This document shows, one piece after another, positions 27,549 through 37,430 of a DNA stretch of 64,000 nt; within the stretch, counting starts at the first letter, position 1; each line of letters opens with the position of its first letter. This stretch comes from Sphingobacteriales bacterium (GTDB lineage: Bacteria; Bacteroidota; Bacteroidia; Chitinophagales; Chitinophagaceae). The position numbers and the translations under genes were made by a program. Below the pieces are notes generated by a model. The model was not told where the DNA came from. It did no database searches and was given only the letters and a program-made list of their open reading frames with translations. The stretch spans positions 19,195 to 83,194 of the forward strand of contig OMJB01000008.1 in the NCBI GenBank assembly GCA_900299255.1, in the 5' to 3' direction.

Positions 27549-28751
27549 ATGATCCGCATAGGCCTGATCAGAGAAAGAAAAAAACTGCCGGATGAGCGTG
27601 TGGCTTTTACCCCACGCCAATGCACCTACATACACGCCAATTATCCCGGCATCAAGATTGTTGTGGAGCCATCACCCACACGGTGCTACCTGGATGAAGA
27701 ATACGCTGCTGAGGGTATTGAGCTGACAGATGATATGAGCAGCTGCGACATATTGATAGGGGTGAAGGAAGTACCGGTTGATTTTTTGAAACCCGGCAAA
27801 ACGTACTTTTTCTTTTCGCACACTAAGAAAAAACAGGAACATAACAAAGGTCTGATGCAGGTACTGATCAGCAAGCGCATCAGAATGATAGATTACGAAT
27901 GCCTTACCTACGCCGATGAACAGCGGATACTGGGGTTTGGTTATTATGCCGGCATAGTGGGGGCACATAATGGCCTGATGGCTTATGGCAGGAAAACCGG
28001 CAAATACACACTGCCGGCAGCCCATAAAGTAAAGGACTATGAGGAGCTGCTGGAATCATATGAACACCTTAAGCTGCCTAATATCAAGATAGCACTGACA
28101 GGATCAGGCAAGGTGGCTACAGGTGTGCTGGATGTGCTGGCCCGGCTGGATATTGAGCCGGTAGAGCCTGCTGATTTTATATCGCATGAGTATGAGTACC
28201 CTGTGTTTACGCACCTGAAAGGCAGCTCGCTCTACGCCCGCAAAGACAACAACCTGTTTCACCGCGACGATTTCCATGCAAATCCACAGGCCTATAAGTG
28301 CCTGTTTACATCCTACGTTCACCAGACAGATATACTCATGAACGGTATTTACTGGGATCATGACATTGCGCGCCTGTTTGAAAAAGAAGACATCAGGCGC
28401 AAAGACTGGCGCATCAGTGTTATATCTGATATTACCTGCGATATAGATGGGTCTGTACCCATAAATGTAGGCTCATCTACCATTGCCGATCCGGTGTATG
28501 GTATTGACAGGGTTACAACTCAAAAAACGGCGCCTTATCAGAATACAGGCAATGTTATAGATATTATGGCTGTGGACAATCTGCCCAATGAGCTGCCACG
28601 GGATGCCTCTGAATATTTTGGTCAGCACCTGGAGAAATATATTCTGCCTGAGCTACTGAAAAGCAAAAGCGATATACTGGATCGCGCTACTATCTGCGAA
28701 AACGGCACCCTGACCAGTTACTATGAGTATCTGTCAGATTACGCCTACTAG
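27549..28751 (+). CDS. Saccharopine/alanine dehydrogenase-type NAD(P)-dependent oxidoreductase
   Basis: MIRIGLIRERKKLPDERVAFTPRQC, SSCDILIGVKEVP, IALTGSGKVATGVLDVL, ISDITCDIDGSVP. Confidence 0.8.
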   Translation: MIRIGLIRERKKLPDERVAFTPRQCTYIHANYPGIKIVVEPSPTRCYLDEEYAAEGIELTDDMSSCDILIGVKEVPVDFLKPGKTYFFFSHTKKKQEHNKGLMQVLISKRIRMIDYECLTYADEQRILGFGYYAGIVGAHNGLMAYGRKTGKYTLPAAHKVKDYEELLESYEHLKLPNIKIALTGSGKVATGVLDVLARLDIEPVEPADFISHEYEYPVFTHLKGSSLYARKDNNLFHRDDFHANPQAYKCLFTSYVHQTDILMNGIYWDHDIARLFEKEDIRRKDWRISVISDITCDIDGSVPINVGSSTIADPVYGIDRVTTQKTAPYQNTGNVIDIMAVDNLPNELPRDASEYFGQHLEKYILPELLKSKSDILDRATICENGTLTSYYEYLSDYAY

Positions 28752-28752
28752 T

Positions 28753-28808
28753 GTGGTTGATTGGTTGATTGGTTGATTGATTGGTTGATTGGTTGAGTGG
28801 TTGACTGG
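28753..28808. repeat. Short tandem repeat, unit GGTTGATT (imperfect)
   Basis: tggttgattggttgattggttgattgattggttgattggttgagtggttgactgg between two convergent genes. Confidence 0.85.
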
Positions 28809-28822
28809 GGGGTGGTAGGCTT

Positions 28823-30952
28823 TTAATTTTTTTGATTTTTGCCTGAGGCTGGCTTTAGTTTTTTTCTTACCACGATCCATTCATCAATGTTTACATTGAA
28901 GGGCAGGTTGCCTATTTTTACTATTGTGCGTTTGTCTTTAACTTCAGTAAGTGTACCCACCTGGTGGTTTTCTTTGTTGCGCACAAAGTCCCCGATCTTT
29001 GGCTTGCCGCCTACTACTTCATAATTCTTGTCTGCTTTTTTTGCCGCAGCCGCATTATTCTGCACCTGTTTTTTTCTGAACAAAACATTTTCAGCTGCGC
29101 TGATCACTTCCTGCTTGTTCTCTGCTTTCTTCCAGTCGTGTATGATCTGTTTGAATTTCCTTTCTGTGTCGCGCAGGTAATCCAGCTCTTCTTTTTTTAT
29201 TTTGTTTTGCAGGCGCAGCGTTTCGTGCTGCTGCCTCAGCTTTTCTTTGTCTGTTAGTTCTTCATACTTTTTTTTCAGCTTTTCATTGTGCTCAATCAGG
29301 CGGTCGAGTTCTTTTTCCTTATCGGTCAGTTTTACAGACTGCTGTTCTGTCTGGTGCAGCATTTTATCCAGCTTAAAATGCTCGCGCTGCGTAAGCTGTT
29401 TTGCTCGCTCTATTACCTCTGCAGACAAGCCGCTGCGCTGCGCAATGGCAAAAGTGTAAGAGCTGCCGGGCTTACCAATGGCCAATTTATACAGCGGTTC
29501 AAGATGTTCTTCGTCAAAAGCCATGGCACCGTTAAATATTCCTTTTACTTTGCCGGCCATCACCTTCAGGTTCAGGTAGTGGGTGGTGATGATGCCCAGT
29601 GCATGCTTCTTTGCCAGGTCCTCAACTATAGCCTCGGCAAATGCACCACCCAGATTGGGGTCTGAACCACTGCCCAGTTCGTCAATAAAAAAAAGTGTTT
29701 TGCCTGATGCGAAGTCCATAAAGTGTTTCATGTCGCGCAGGTGGGCGCTATAGGTGCTGAGCTCGTGTTCTATAGACTGGGTGTCGCCAATCTGCACCAT
29801 CAGTTGTTTGAATATACCCACTTCCGATTGTTCATCGGCAGGAATCAGTAATCCAGCCTGAGCCATGAGTTGCAGCAGCCCCACTGTTTTCATGGATACT
29901 GTTTTGCCGCCTGCGTTGGGGCCACTGATAATGAGAATCCGGTTTTGCCGGTCCAACGTAATATTCAACGGTACTGTTGGTTTATGCTGTTGCTTGTTGT
30001 GCAGTAGCAAGAGCGGGTGATAAGCCTTAACAAGCTGTACTACCGGATGTACACTCATCCGGGGCATGTTTGCATCCATGTCTACAGCCAGCAGAGCCTT
30101 TGCCCGTATGTAGTCGTAAATGCCGCACACATGATAGTAGCCCTCCAGCAACGGATGGTATACCGCCAGGCCTTTTGTAGCCTGCACAAGGATGCGGTGT
30201 ATTTCTCTTGCCTCCGCATGTTCCAGCGAAAATATCTCGTTGTTGAGTTCTATTGTTTCTTCCGGCTCTATGAATACAGTTTTCTGAGTGTCGCTCTCGC
30301 CATGCAAAATTCCTTTTACTATCCTCTTGTATTCGGCTAATATGGCGGCAGTGCGCCTGCCGTTTAAAAAGCTCTCTGTAATATCTGCCAGATATCCCTG
30401 TTTGTTGAGCCGCCTTATCACACCTTCAAATGTCCTTCTGGCTTCGTGCCTTACCTTGCCCAGCTCTGACCTTATTTTCATCAGCTCAGCCGAGGCATTG
30501 TCTCTGACCACGCCGCTGTCATCTATTACAGCAGACACCGATTCTACAATTTTCTTTTCAAACGTGATTCTTTCACTCACTGCTGCCAGGTAAGGAAAAA
30601 GCCCGTTATTTTTTTTGAACCACTGCAGAATGTCTTTAATATTCAGCGCCAGCTGCATTAATGCCAACAGTTGTTCGCCACTGAGCACACCACCTGTTAT
30701 TGCCAGCAGTTTAAGTTCCTTTTGCAGGTTGCGTGTAAAATCATTCGGGAATTGATCAGTGCCTAGTTTAATGATCGTTTTGAATTCATTGGCCTGATTC
30801 AGTTCCTTTTCCATATGGTCCATACGGGTATGAAAACGGATGTTTGCCACACGTTCGCGGGCACTATCAGTGCGGCACTTGCCCAGCAGCAGGCCGCATA
30901 TTTTATTGAATTCAAGTGATTCGGCTGCGTGCGCCGGGTATAACTGCATCAT
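28823..30952 (-). CDS. mutS2: MutS2-type ATPase without a recognisable Smr domain
   Basis: LIISGPNAGGKTVSMKTVGLLQLMAQAGL Walker A, LFFIDELGSGSDPNLGGAFAEAI Walker B; ends VVRKKLKPASGKNQKN. Confidence 0.88.
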   Translation of the reverse strand: MMQLYPAHAAESLEFNKICGLLLGKCRTDSARERVANIRFHTRMDHMEKELNQANEFKTIIKLGTDQFPNDFTRNLQKELKLLAITGGVLSGEQLLALMQLALNIKDILQWFKKNNGLFPYLAAVSERITFEKKIVESVSAVIDDSGVVRDNASAELMKIRSELGKVRHEARRTFEGVIRRLNKQGYLADITESFLNGRRTAAILAEYKRIVKGILHGESDTQKTVFIEPEETIELNNEIFSLEHAEAREIHRILVQATKGLAVYHPLLEGYYHVCGIYDYIRAKALLAVDMDANMPRMSVHPVVQLVKAYHPLLLLHNKQQHKPTVPLNITLDRQNRILIISGPNAGGKTVSMKTVGLLQLMAQAGLLIPADEQSEVGIFKQLMVQIGDTQSIEHELSTYSAHLRDMKHFMDFASGKTLFFIDELGSGSDPNLGGAFAEAIVEDLAKKHALGIITTHYLNLKVMAGKVKGIFNGAMAFDEEHLEPLYKLAIGKPGSSYTFAIAQRSGLSAEVIERAKQLTQREHFKLDKMLHQTEQQSVKLTDKEKELDRLIEHNEKLKKKYEELTDKEKLRQQHETLRLQNKIKKEELDYLRDTERKFKQIIHDWKKAENKQEVISAAENVLFRKKQVQNNAAAAKKADKNYEVVGGKPKIGDFVRNKENHQVGTLTEVKDKRTIVKIGNLPFNVNIDEWIVVRKKLKPASGKNQKN

Positions 30953-31012
30953 TCCTGCTCAAAATTAATTATTAAGCTTCGATTTCAGGTAGATTGCTCA
31001 GTTTTCTATACA

Positions 31013-31045
31013 AAAAATAGCTCCTTTGTACAAGGAGCTATTTTT
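31013..31045 (-). terminator. Strong bidirectional intrinsic terminator
   Basis: AAAAATAGCTCCTT-TGTAC-AAGGAGCTATTTTT perfect 14-bp stem. Confidence 0.85.
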
Positions 31046-31060
31046 GCCTTAAGATGAGAA

Positions 31061-32503
31061 TTATAATTTGTCAAATTTTCGAACAGTATTTCCGTCAGAG
31101 CCTTTTACTTTTATGTAGTACAGCCCGGGAGGTAGGATTTTGAGGTCAATTTTAGTGTTTGTTTGAGTGAGTTTGCCGGTAATTAAAGTTTGTCCAAGCT
31201 CATTTGTAATAGTGAAAGATTGATAAGTTGCAGCCCCACATTGGACTGTAAGCTCATTCGCTGCCGGATTTGGATAGATATCCAGTCCTGTTGGCGCTCC
31301 TGGTGTAAGTTCAATTCCGGTTGTACAAGGAGCCGGGGTTACTGTCATTGTATATGTAGTAAAGCAGCCAGTTGGCAGCGTGTATGAAATGGTGGTTGTG
31401 CCTGCTGTTAGCCCGGAAACGATTCCTGTTGACGATCCAACCGTAGCAATAGCAGGGGTAGAACTACTCCATGCGCCGCCGGCTGTGGTGTTAGTCAGCG
31501 GGATGGTTAGCCCCACACATACTGTATGAGAGCCGGTAATTGCTGCGGGCAAAGGATTGATAGTGACTGTATGGCTTACCGTATAGGGCGTGCCGCTACG
31601 GTAATCGGTGAGTGTCATGGTATAAGTGCCGGCAACACTGAAACAAACTGAAACAGGAGATGTGTGGGGCGTAGCAATTGTAACTCCCGGCATAGACCAT
31701 GTAAAGCTGTCAACCGTGCCAGTGCTGGTGTTGGTAAAATTAATGCAATCTCCGGGGCAGCCTGTAGCAGCACTGGTCGTAAAAAGAGGAGTAGGAGCAA
31801 CAGTGGTTGTTGCTGTGCTTAGGTTTACACTGTCTACCGCAAATGAAGGGTCAGTGCCTACACCGTCATTATTGTTTACCCACCTGAACCCAATTTTTAC
31901 ATTTGCGTTGTTATCGGCACTGACTGGGAGTGCTACAGAATAGTGATCCCAATATCCCTGGCCTCCGAGACAAATGGCAGGTGTTCGTGGAGGGCTGGCT
32001 AATAAACTCCATGTAGATCCGTCGTAGTACCAAACGGTTCCATAGTCTATGCCTGCCTGGCCATTCATGGTGTAATAGAATTTCAATGTAATTCCGTATT
32101 TGCCAGTACAATTTATAACAGGTGAGGTTGCGCGCCTATCTGTCGTTGTGTTAGCCAATCCTCCGGCATCATAACTTGCGCCAAGGTCACCGATGGTAGT
32201 TGAGCCTACATGGAGTGATGCTCCAGTTATGCCCGTGCCGGTAGAGCAGGCTGTGCCGCAACCGCCGGTTGTGTGCCCGTTTTCTGCGCAGCTTACATAC
32301 CACTGATTGTAGGATGGGCCTTCGGTACCTGTGACTGTCAAAGTCCACAAACCCGCGGGGCCGCTATATGCAGAAACAAGTGTTGTAGGCCCACCTAATC
32401 CTCCGGTGGTGCCACTTTCGAAGTTTTCGCTCCAGAAAATTTGACCCTTAGCAGCAAAAGCAGAAAGAACTATGCAACAAACCAGCGTAAATGTTATTTT
32501 CAT
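31061..32503 (-). CDS. T9SS type A sorting domain-containing secreted protein with PKD/Ig-like domains
   Basis: Signal peptide; CTD PTGLDIYPNPAANELTVQ...LPPGLYYIKVKGSDGNTVRKFDKL. Confidence 0.85.
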   Translation of the reverse strand: MKITFTLVCCIVLSAFAAKGQIFWSENFESGTTGGLGGPTTLVSAYSGPAGLWTLTVTGTEGPSYNQWYVSCAENGHTTGGCGTACSTGTGITGASLHVGSTTIGDLGASYDAGGLANTTTDRRATSPVINCTGKYGITLKFYYTMNGQAGIDYGTVWYYDGSTWSLLASPPRTPAICLGGQGYWDHYSVALPVSADNNANVKIGFRWVNNNDGVGTDPSFAVDSVNLSTATTTVAPTPLFTTSAATGCPGDCINFTNTSTGTVDSFTWSMPGVTIATPHTSPVSVCFSVAGTYTMTLTDYRSGTPYTVSHTVTINPLPAAITGSHTVCVGLTIPLTNTTAGGAWSSSTPAIATVGSSTGIVSGLTAGTTTISYTLPTGCFTTYTMTVTPAPCTTGIELTPGAPTGLDIYPNPAANELTVQCGAATYQSFTITNELGQTLITGKLTQTNTKIDLKILPPGLYYIKVKGSDGNTVRKFDKL

Positions 32504-32592
32504 AATCTCTTTTTTTTAAAGATAATGAATAGTTTAGATAAACAATAAAATAATACAATTTTATTGCCATATTTTGGAAGGGGAACTGCGAA

Positions 32593-33084
32593 TCAATGAC
32601 ATTTGAAATGTTCAAAAGGTTCTTTGCACGACAGGCACTTATAAAGTGCTTTGCAGGAGGTGGGCCCAAACTGACTTACCAATTCCGTCTCGTCGCTGCT
32701 GCACCGGGGGCAGCTTACCTTTTCCTCCTCGAAAAGCCCTAATGGCTGAAATGCTTTTCTGTTAGGTGGTGCAATGCCATATTCTTTAAGTTTCCTTTTT
32801 CCTTCATCGGTCATCCAGTCTGTAGTCCAGGCAGGGCTCAGTTGCTGTTCTATTGCCAGCTTTTTGACACCGTGCCCGGCAAGCAACATACGTATGCTCA
32901 TGGCAATAACGTCCATTGCAGGGCAGCCGCTGTATGTGGGTGTGATAAAAACGGTTACTGATGAATTCTCATTATCGCCGGTTACAAGCACATTTCTTAC
33001 GATTCCAAGATCAAGAATACTGAGTGCAGGAACCTCAGGGTCCTTTACATCTTCCAGCCATTTCATCACTTGTTCCTTAGTCAT
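32593..33084 (-). CDS. paaD: 1,2-phenylacetyl-CoA epoxidase subunit PaaD
   Basis: VKDPEVPALSILDLGIVRNV, PTYSGCPAMDVI, C-terminal Cys-rich CPRCSSDETELVSQFGPTSCKALYKCLSCKEPFEHFKCH. Confidence 0.92.
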   Translation of the reverse strand: MTKEQVMKWLEDVKDPEVPALSILDLGIVRNVLVTGDNENSSVTVFITPTYSGCPAMDVIAMSIRMLLAGHGVKKLAIEQQLSPAWTTDWMTDEGKRKLKEYGIAPPNRKAFQPLGLFEEEKVSCPRCSSDETELVSQFGPTSCKALYKCLSCKEPFEHFKCH

Positions 33085-33147
33085 ATCATTCTGCTCATCA
33101 ACTTCTGGGAATAAAATTACTTTAAAAATATTTACGCCAAACAGTGC

Positions 33148-35454
33148 TTACCTGACAAAATGATTATTTACCGTAACCCTCCCATCGGTGCTTTTCGAAA
33201 TGATAATAGATTCCGCCGGCCTCAGTTGTATCTCATCCATGCCAAAGTAGGAAGGGTGTGGCATATTGATCAGGTTGCAGCGGATTGAAGTGCATCCGGC
33301 CTGCAGTTGAAAATAGGCTGATGTGCGGAACCACATACCGTAATTATCGGTGCTGCGCTTAGTAAGTACGTCAGGGTGGCTGATCATTTTTCCGTTTCTG
33401 TCAAATTGCTGCAGCGTTATGAATGGCGACCGGTAGTCTTTATTGCCCAGCAATACCCAGCACGAAAACTCATACAGTTCACTGTCTTTCAGCGGTGTAA
33501 TCGGCAGAGTTGCGATGTAGCTGCTGTCGCCTTCAATAACGTTACCGCCTCCTGCGCCGAAAATGTGTTGTTCGCTATGTCCGTCATCCATATGGTTGAT
33601 GTAGCAATTAGTAGCGTTGCCTATAATTGTATCGGTACCTGCCAAAAACGGAAGAATTCTGCTGATGCTGTCTATACCTGATTTGTAAATTTTTCTGAGC
33701 CTGTCAGGGTAGCAGGCATAAACATAGCATTGGGATTTGAGACCTATAAGATCTGATGCTTCCAGCAGCACCTTCTGGTCATGATCCAGCGTATCATAGT
33801 CCAGTTGCATCAACAGAAATGGCTTGTTGCTTTTGATGTCATCAAGAAGTGGTTTTTCAACGTATCGTCCACCGGCCGTTTTTACTTGTTTCATTGCTGC
33901 CGACCATGAAGATCGTGACATCATCACATCCACTATGGGCAGGTGCAGCTGAAGCGCTGCCTTGCCGCCCAGTATCATCAGCCAGTCAGGATCGCCCAAC
34001 CATAATTTTTCAGTACCCACATGAAAGAAGGGAAGCAGCAGTATGCCCTGGAAATTGTCTTTGTTTGAATTGTGTTCTTTAAGGAAATTTTCCCAATTAG
34101 TTTCGTCAACAGAAAATAGCAACCTGTAGTTGTACAATGATCCCTGCGATAACCAGTGAGCATACTTTACGTATCCGTTAGCTTCATACCCCCATATACT
34201 TAGTGCAGTGAGCAGAAGAGCGTAAGCAGGTAAATATCGCCGTTTGTCCAGAAAAGACCTGAAAGTGTTGTGTATGGCCACGGCAGTATAGACAGCAGCG
34301 ATATAATAAAAAATCCAGCTAAACCTACCGAGCGACCTAAACTGCTTAAAAAACGAAATGTAATCCATTAGCCATTCCATGTGCCATATAAACGGCACAC
34401 CCATACTGAATAGTAACGCAATAACCGCAATCACCAGCCATACGGGTGAAAATCCACTATCTTCCGCTATCAGGGTTATTCTTTTTTGCTTAAGGCTTTT
34501 TCCTGCCGAAATGAATAAACTTCCAGCAAGAGTAAGGAAAATCACGACGCCAATATAACAATACCCTTCTCCGCCTTCTGTCACAAAATAAAATACCGGC
34601 TTGCCCGTGGGTGCCTGCCAGAATGGTGAATGAACAGAAGTGATTAAATTTTTGATGTGGGTGCAGGTTTCATAAAAGGCATTAAAGGGTGTTACTGGCC
34701 TGTCGGTTATAGGGTCTGTTAATTTCATGACAACTGCAACCACCGCCAGAACTGCAATGGCAGCACCCAAAAGCGGAATTGTGGCTTTTGCCTTATTAAG
34801 TAGTTTTTCTTTCTTGATTAATGCATAACCCGCACTATATGCGCCTGCCCATACGAGCATCATGGCAGCATAATACGGATGGAAAAATGACATAATGGCC
34901 CCGGTAAGAAAAATATAAACTGGGTATCGCCATTTAAGTGAGTCGTGGTACTGGATAGTCCAGTAAAATAACATAGGTATAATGCATGTATAAGACAGCG
35001 CGTAATGCCCCTGCAGGCGTGGCAATTGCGGTGACAGTAAACCAATAAGCCCTGCAAATAGTATAGCTGGAAATGGTGATACTTTAAACCTACAGAGTAT
35101 TTTGTACAGAAATATGAAGGAAAGAAAATAACTGCACCCTATCAGTAACCATAATACCGTTAGCGCCTGTTCCGCTGTCACATTGTGCAAACTGGCAAAC
35201 AATACTGAAAGTATAGGTTGCCCGTCAGTATAGACTATATGCTCTCCGTAAGGGTAGTTCATGCCCTCAAACCAATAGCCTTTTCCGTACATGGAATGAT
35301 ACAGGTAGGTAAATGTATTTTTACCTCCATCGCCACCTAATTCAGGTATTGCATGAGACGCATTCAGAATAATGTTTGAAAGAATAAGATAGGTAATCCC
35401 TGCTGCAAACAGTATGGCAAGCAAAAACCATGCATTTTGTTTTAATCGGCCCAT
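33148..35454 (-). CDS. Multi-pass membrane protein, glycosyltransferase C-type-like
   Basis: N-terminal ~12 TM segments; GGDGGKNTFTYLYHSMYGKGYWFEGMNYPYGEHIVYTDGQPILS; large soluble C-terminal domain. Confidence 0.6.
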   Translation of the reverse strand: MGRLKQNAWFLLAILFAAGITYLILSNIILNASHAIPELGGDGGKNTFTYLYHSMYGKGYWFEGMNYPYGEHIVYTDGQPILSVLFASLHNVTAEQALTVLWLLIGCSYFLSFIFLYKILCRFKVSPFPAILFAGLIGLLSPQLPRLQGHYALSYTCIIPMLFYWTIQYHDSLKWRYPVYIFLTGAIMSFFHPYYAAMMLVWAGAYSAGYALIKKEKLLNKAKATIPLLGAAIAVLAVVAVVMKLTDPITDRPVTPFNAFYETCTHIKNLITSVHSPFWQAPTGKPVFYFVTEGGEGYCYIGVVIFLTLAGSLFISAGKSLKQKRITLIAEDSGFSPVWLVIAVIALLFSMGVPFIWHMEWLMDYISFFKQFRSLGRFSWIFYYIAAVYTAVAIHNTFRSFLDKRRYLPAYALLLTALSIWGYEANGYVKYAHWLSQGSLYNYRLLFSVDETNWENFLKEHNSNKDNFQGILLLPFFHVGTEKLWLGDPDWLMILGGKAALQLHLPIVDVMMSRSSWSAAMKQVKTAGGRYVEKPLLDDIKSNKPFLLMQLDYDTLDHDQKVLLEASDLIGLKSQCYVYACYPDRLRKIYKSGIDSISRILPFLAGTDTIIGNATNCYINHMDDGHSEQHIFGAGGGNVIEGDSSYIATLPITPLKDSELYEFSCWVLLGNKDYRSPFITLQQFDRNGKMISHPDVLTKRSTDNYGMWFRTSAYFQLQAGCTSIRCNLINMPHPSYFGMDEIQLRPAESIIISKSTDGRVTVNNHFVR

Positions 35455-35462
35455 CTGTAATA

Positions 35463-36161
35463 TTACCTGAGAAGCAACTTGAGAAAATTAACCATTTCGG
35501 GCAATAAGATACGATAATTCATTTTTCGAAAGGTTACATTTTCATTGAGCTGTACGGGTATCGCTTTCAAACGATAAGTTTTTGCCTTAAAGCACATACG
35601 CACAAATTCCAGGTCAAATAAATACCGGTCAATGGTGGTGCTTAGAAAAACTGGGGCTACTTCTCTCTTAAATCCTTTTAGGCCACATTGTGTATCTGTT
35701 ATTGGCATAGACAGAAAAATACGGATGAGTGCGCGAAGGAAGGACGATATGAACCTCCTTATTGCCGGTACTTTTGCATAGTAGGCCTCATTTTTCACAC
35801 CTATTCCCGCATCATATTGGTTGGCCGCAAGTCCGTTATGGATATTGCAAATGCTCTCAATTGTGTATGGGAAATCAATGTCTGTGTAGATGATGATATC
35901 TCCCTTTGCGATTTTTATGCCCTCCCGCAACGCAAATCCTTTGCCTCTGTTCTTTTCGTATTGTACAATAGTAAGGTCGGGTATTGTTTGCTTCAGGTAT
36001 GCAAGGCTCTCTTTCGAAACGGTTCCTTCGGTGCCGTCTACAACAATTATCAGTTCCGCTTTTTCGCCAATGGCATTACAAACCTGAGCAAAACACCCGC
36101 TGACATTCAGTTCCCAGTTGGGAGCCGGATTGTAGCAGGGCAATACCAGAGATGTAGTCAT
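35463..36161 (-). CDS. Family 2 glycosyltransferase (dolichyl-phosphate glucosyl/mannosyltransferase-like)
   Basis: TSLVLPCYNPAPNWELNV, GKGFALREGIKIAKGDIIIYTDIDFPYTIESI, DTQCGLKGFKREVA. Confidence 0.88.
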   Translation of the reverse strand: MTTSLVLPCYNPAPNWELNVSGCFAQVCNAIGEKAELIIVVDGTEGTVSKESLAYLKQTIPDLTIVQYEKNRGKGFALREGIKIAKGDIIIYTDIDFPYTIESICNIHNGLAANQYDAGIGVKNEAYYAKVPAIRRFISSFLRALIRIFLSMPITDTQCGLKGFKREVAPVFLSTTIDRYLFDLEFVRMCFKAKTYRLKAIPVQLNENVTFRKMNYRILLPEMVNFLKLLLR

Positions 36162-36203
36162 TCAGCGAAACTTATGAAGTAATTATATGGCTTTATTCGG
36201 GGA

Positions 36204-37049
36204 TTACCACTGCATACCAGGGTATGCCCGTTGCATAAACTGTAGTTCAGCAAGAATATACCCCAGGTGCTCCGTATGGCGCCCGTCCCGCCCTCCTTCC
36301 TGCATCCAGGTTCCGGCAGGCATTGCAATGTTTGCCTCACTAAAAACCTCTGTAATAATATCCAGCCATGGTTGCCTGAGTGCACTGCCGTCAACGCCAT
36401 TTTGCCGGGCAGTTTTTTCAGGGGCTAACAGTTCTCCGGTATACATCCATAAATCGTCAACGGCCTTTTGCATACGCATGTGGCTTTCTTCTGTGCCGTC
36501 ACCAAGCCTTATCACCCATTCTTTGCTCCAGCGCAGGTGATAAGTAGCTTCTTTTAAAGACTTGGCTGCAATTGCAGCTATAACAGCATCTGGGCTATCT
36601 GACAGGCATTTGAAAGAGAGGTAGTTGAATGCATCGTAAAAAAATGATCGGGCAATGGTGTATGCCCAGTCGGTATTAGGTTGTTCCAGCAGCAGTGCAT
36701 TTCTGTAATCCCAGCCATCCCTGAGAGAAGCAAGATTGTCTTCGCCAATATTATTTCCTGATGCAATAAGCTGCTGCATCGGTATTGAAGTAAAGAAATT
36801 GTTTTTTGCCTCTGAAGGAAGTTTGTTAAACAGTTCTGCCGCATATTGATACAAGCTGCGTGCCCGTCCAAGATGATCCAGCGCGGTATTGGTAAGTGCA
36901 ATATCCTGCTCAAGTATAGGGCCGTGGCCGCACCATTCACTCAGGCGATGCCCTATTATCAGCGCATCATCGGCCAGCTGCAAGGTATATTTCAATTGCG
37001 CCTCAGCAGCAGCGGCAGATGGGGAAGCTGTGTTTGTATTGGATTGCAT
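36204..37049 (-). CDS. paaC: 1,2-phenylacetyl-CoA epoxidase subunit PaaC
   Basis: LADDALIIGHRLSEWCGHGPILEQDIALTNTALDHLGRARSLYQYAAE, EATYHLRWSKEWVIRLGDGTEESHMRMQ. Confidence 0.93.
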   Translation of the reverse strand: MQSNTNTASPSAAAAEAQLKYTLQLADDALIIGHRLSEWCGHGPILEQDIALTNTALDHLGRARSLYQYAAELFNKLPSEAKNNFFTSIPMQQLIASGNNIGEDNLASLRDGWDYRNALLLEQPNTDWAYTIARSFFYDAFNYLSFKCLSDSPDAVIAAIAAKSLKEATYHLRWSKEWVIRLGDGTEESHMRMQKAVDDLWMYTGELLAPEKTARQNGVDGSALRQPWLDIITEVFSEANIAMPAGTWMQEGGRDGRHTEHLGYILAELQFMQRAYPGMQW

Positions 37050-37094
37050 GCTCTTTATTCTGTTGTATTAATTTGAAAGCCGCGCTGCGGTATT

Positions 37095-37397
37095 TTACAT
37101 GTATTTTACCTCATCGGGCAGGTTATAAAATGTAGGGTGCCTGTATATTTTATCTGCGGCCGGATCATACATTGACGATGAATCGCCAGGGTCGGAAGCA
37201 TGAATATTTTTGCTTTCTACCACCCAGATGCTCACACCTTCCATGCGCCGGGTATATACATCACGTGCATTTTCAATGGCCATTTCGGCATCTGATGCGT
37301 GCAGGCTTCCGGCATGTTTGTGGTCCAGGCCTGCCTTACTTCTGATAAATACTTCCCAGAGCGGCCATTCGTTTTTGCTGTTTATTTCTTTCTCCAT
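37095..37397 (-). CDS. paaB: 1,2-phenylacetyl-CoA epoxidase subunit PaaB
   Basis: WPLWEVFIRSKAGLDHKHAGSLHASDAEMAIENARDVYTRRMEGVSIWVV. Confidence 0.93.
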   Translation of the reverse strand: MEKEINSKNEWPLWEVFIRSKAGLDHKHAGSLHASDAEMAIENARDVYTRRMEGVSIWVVESKNIHASDPGDSSSMYDPAADKIYRHPTFYNLPDEVKYM

Positions 37398-37430
37398 CCG
37401 TTTTTGTTTGGTTGTATTGCGATTGGTTTA

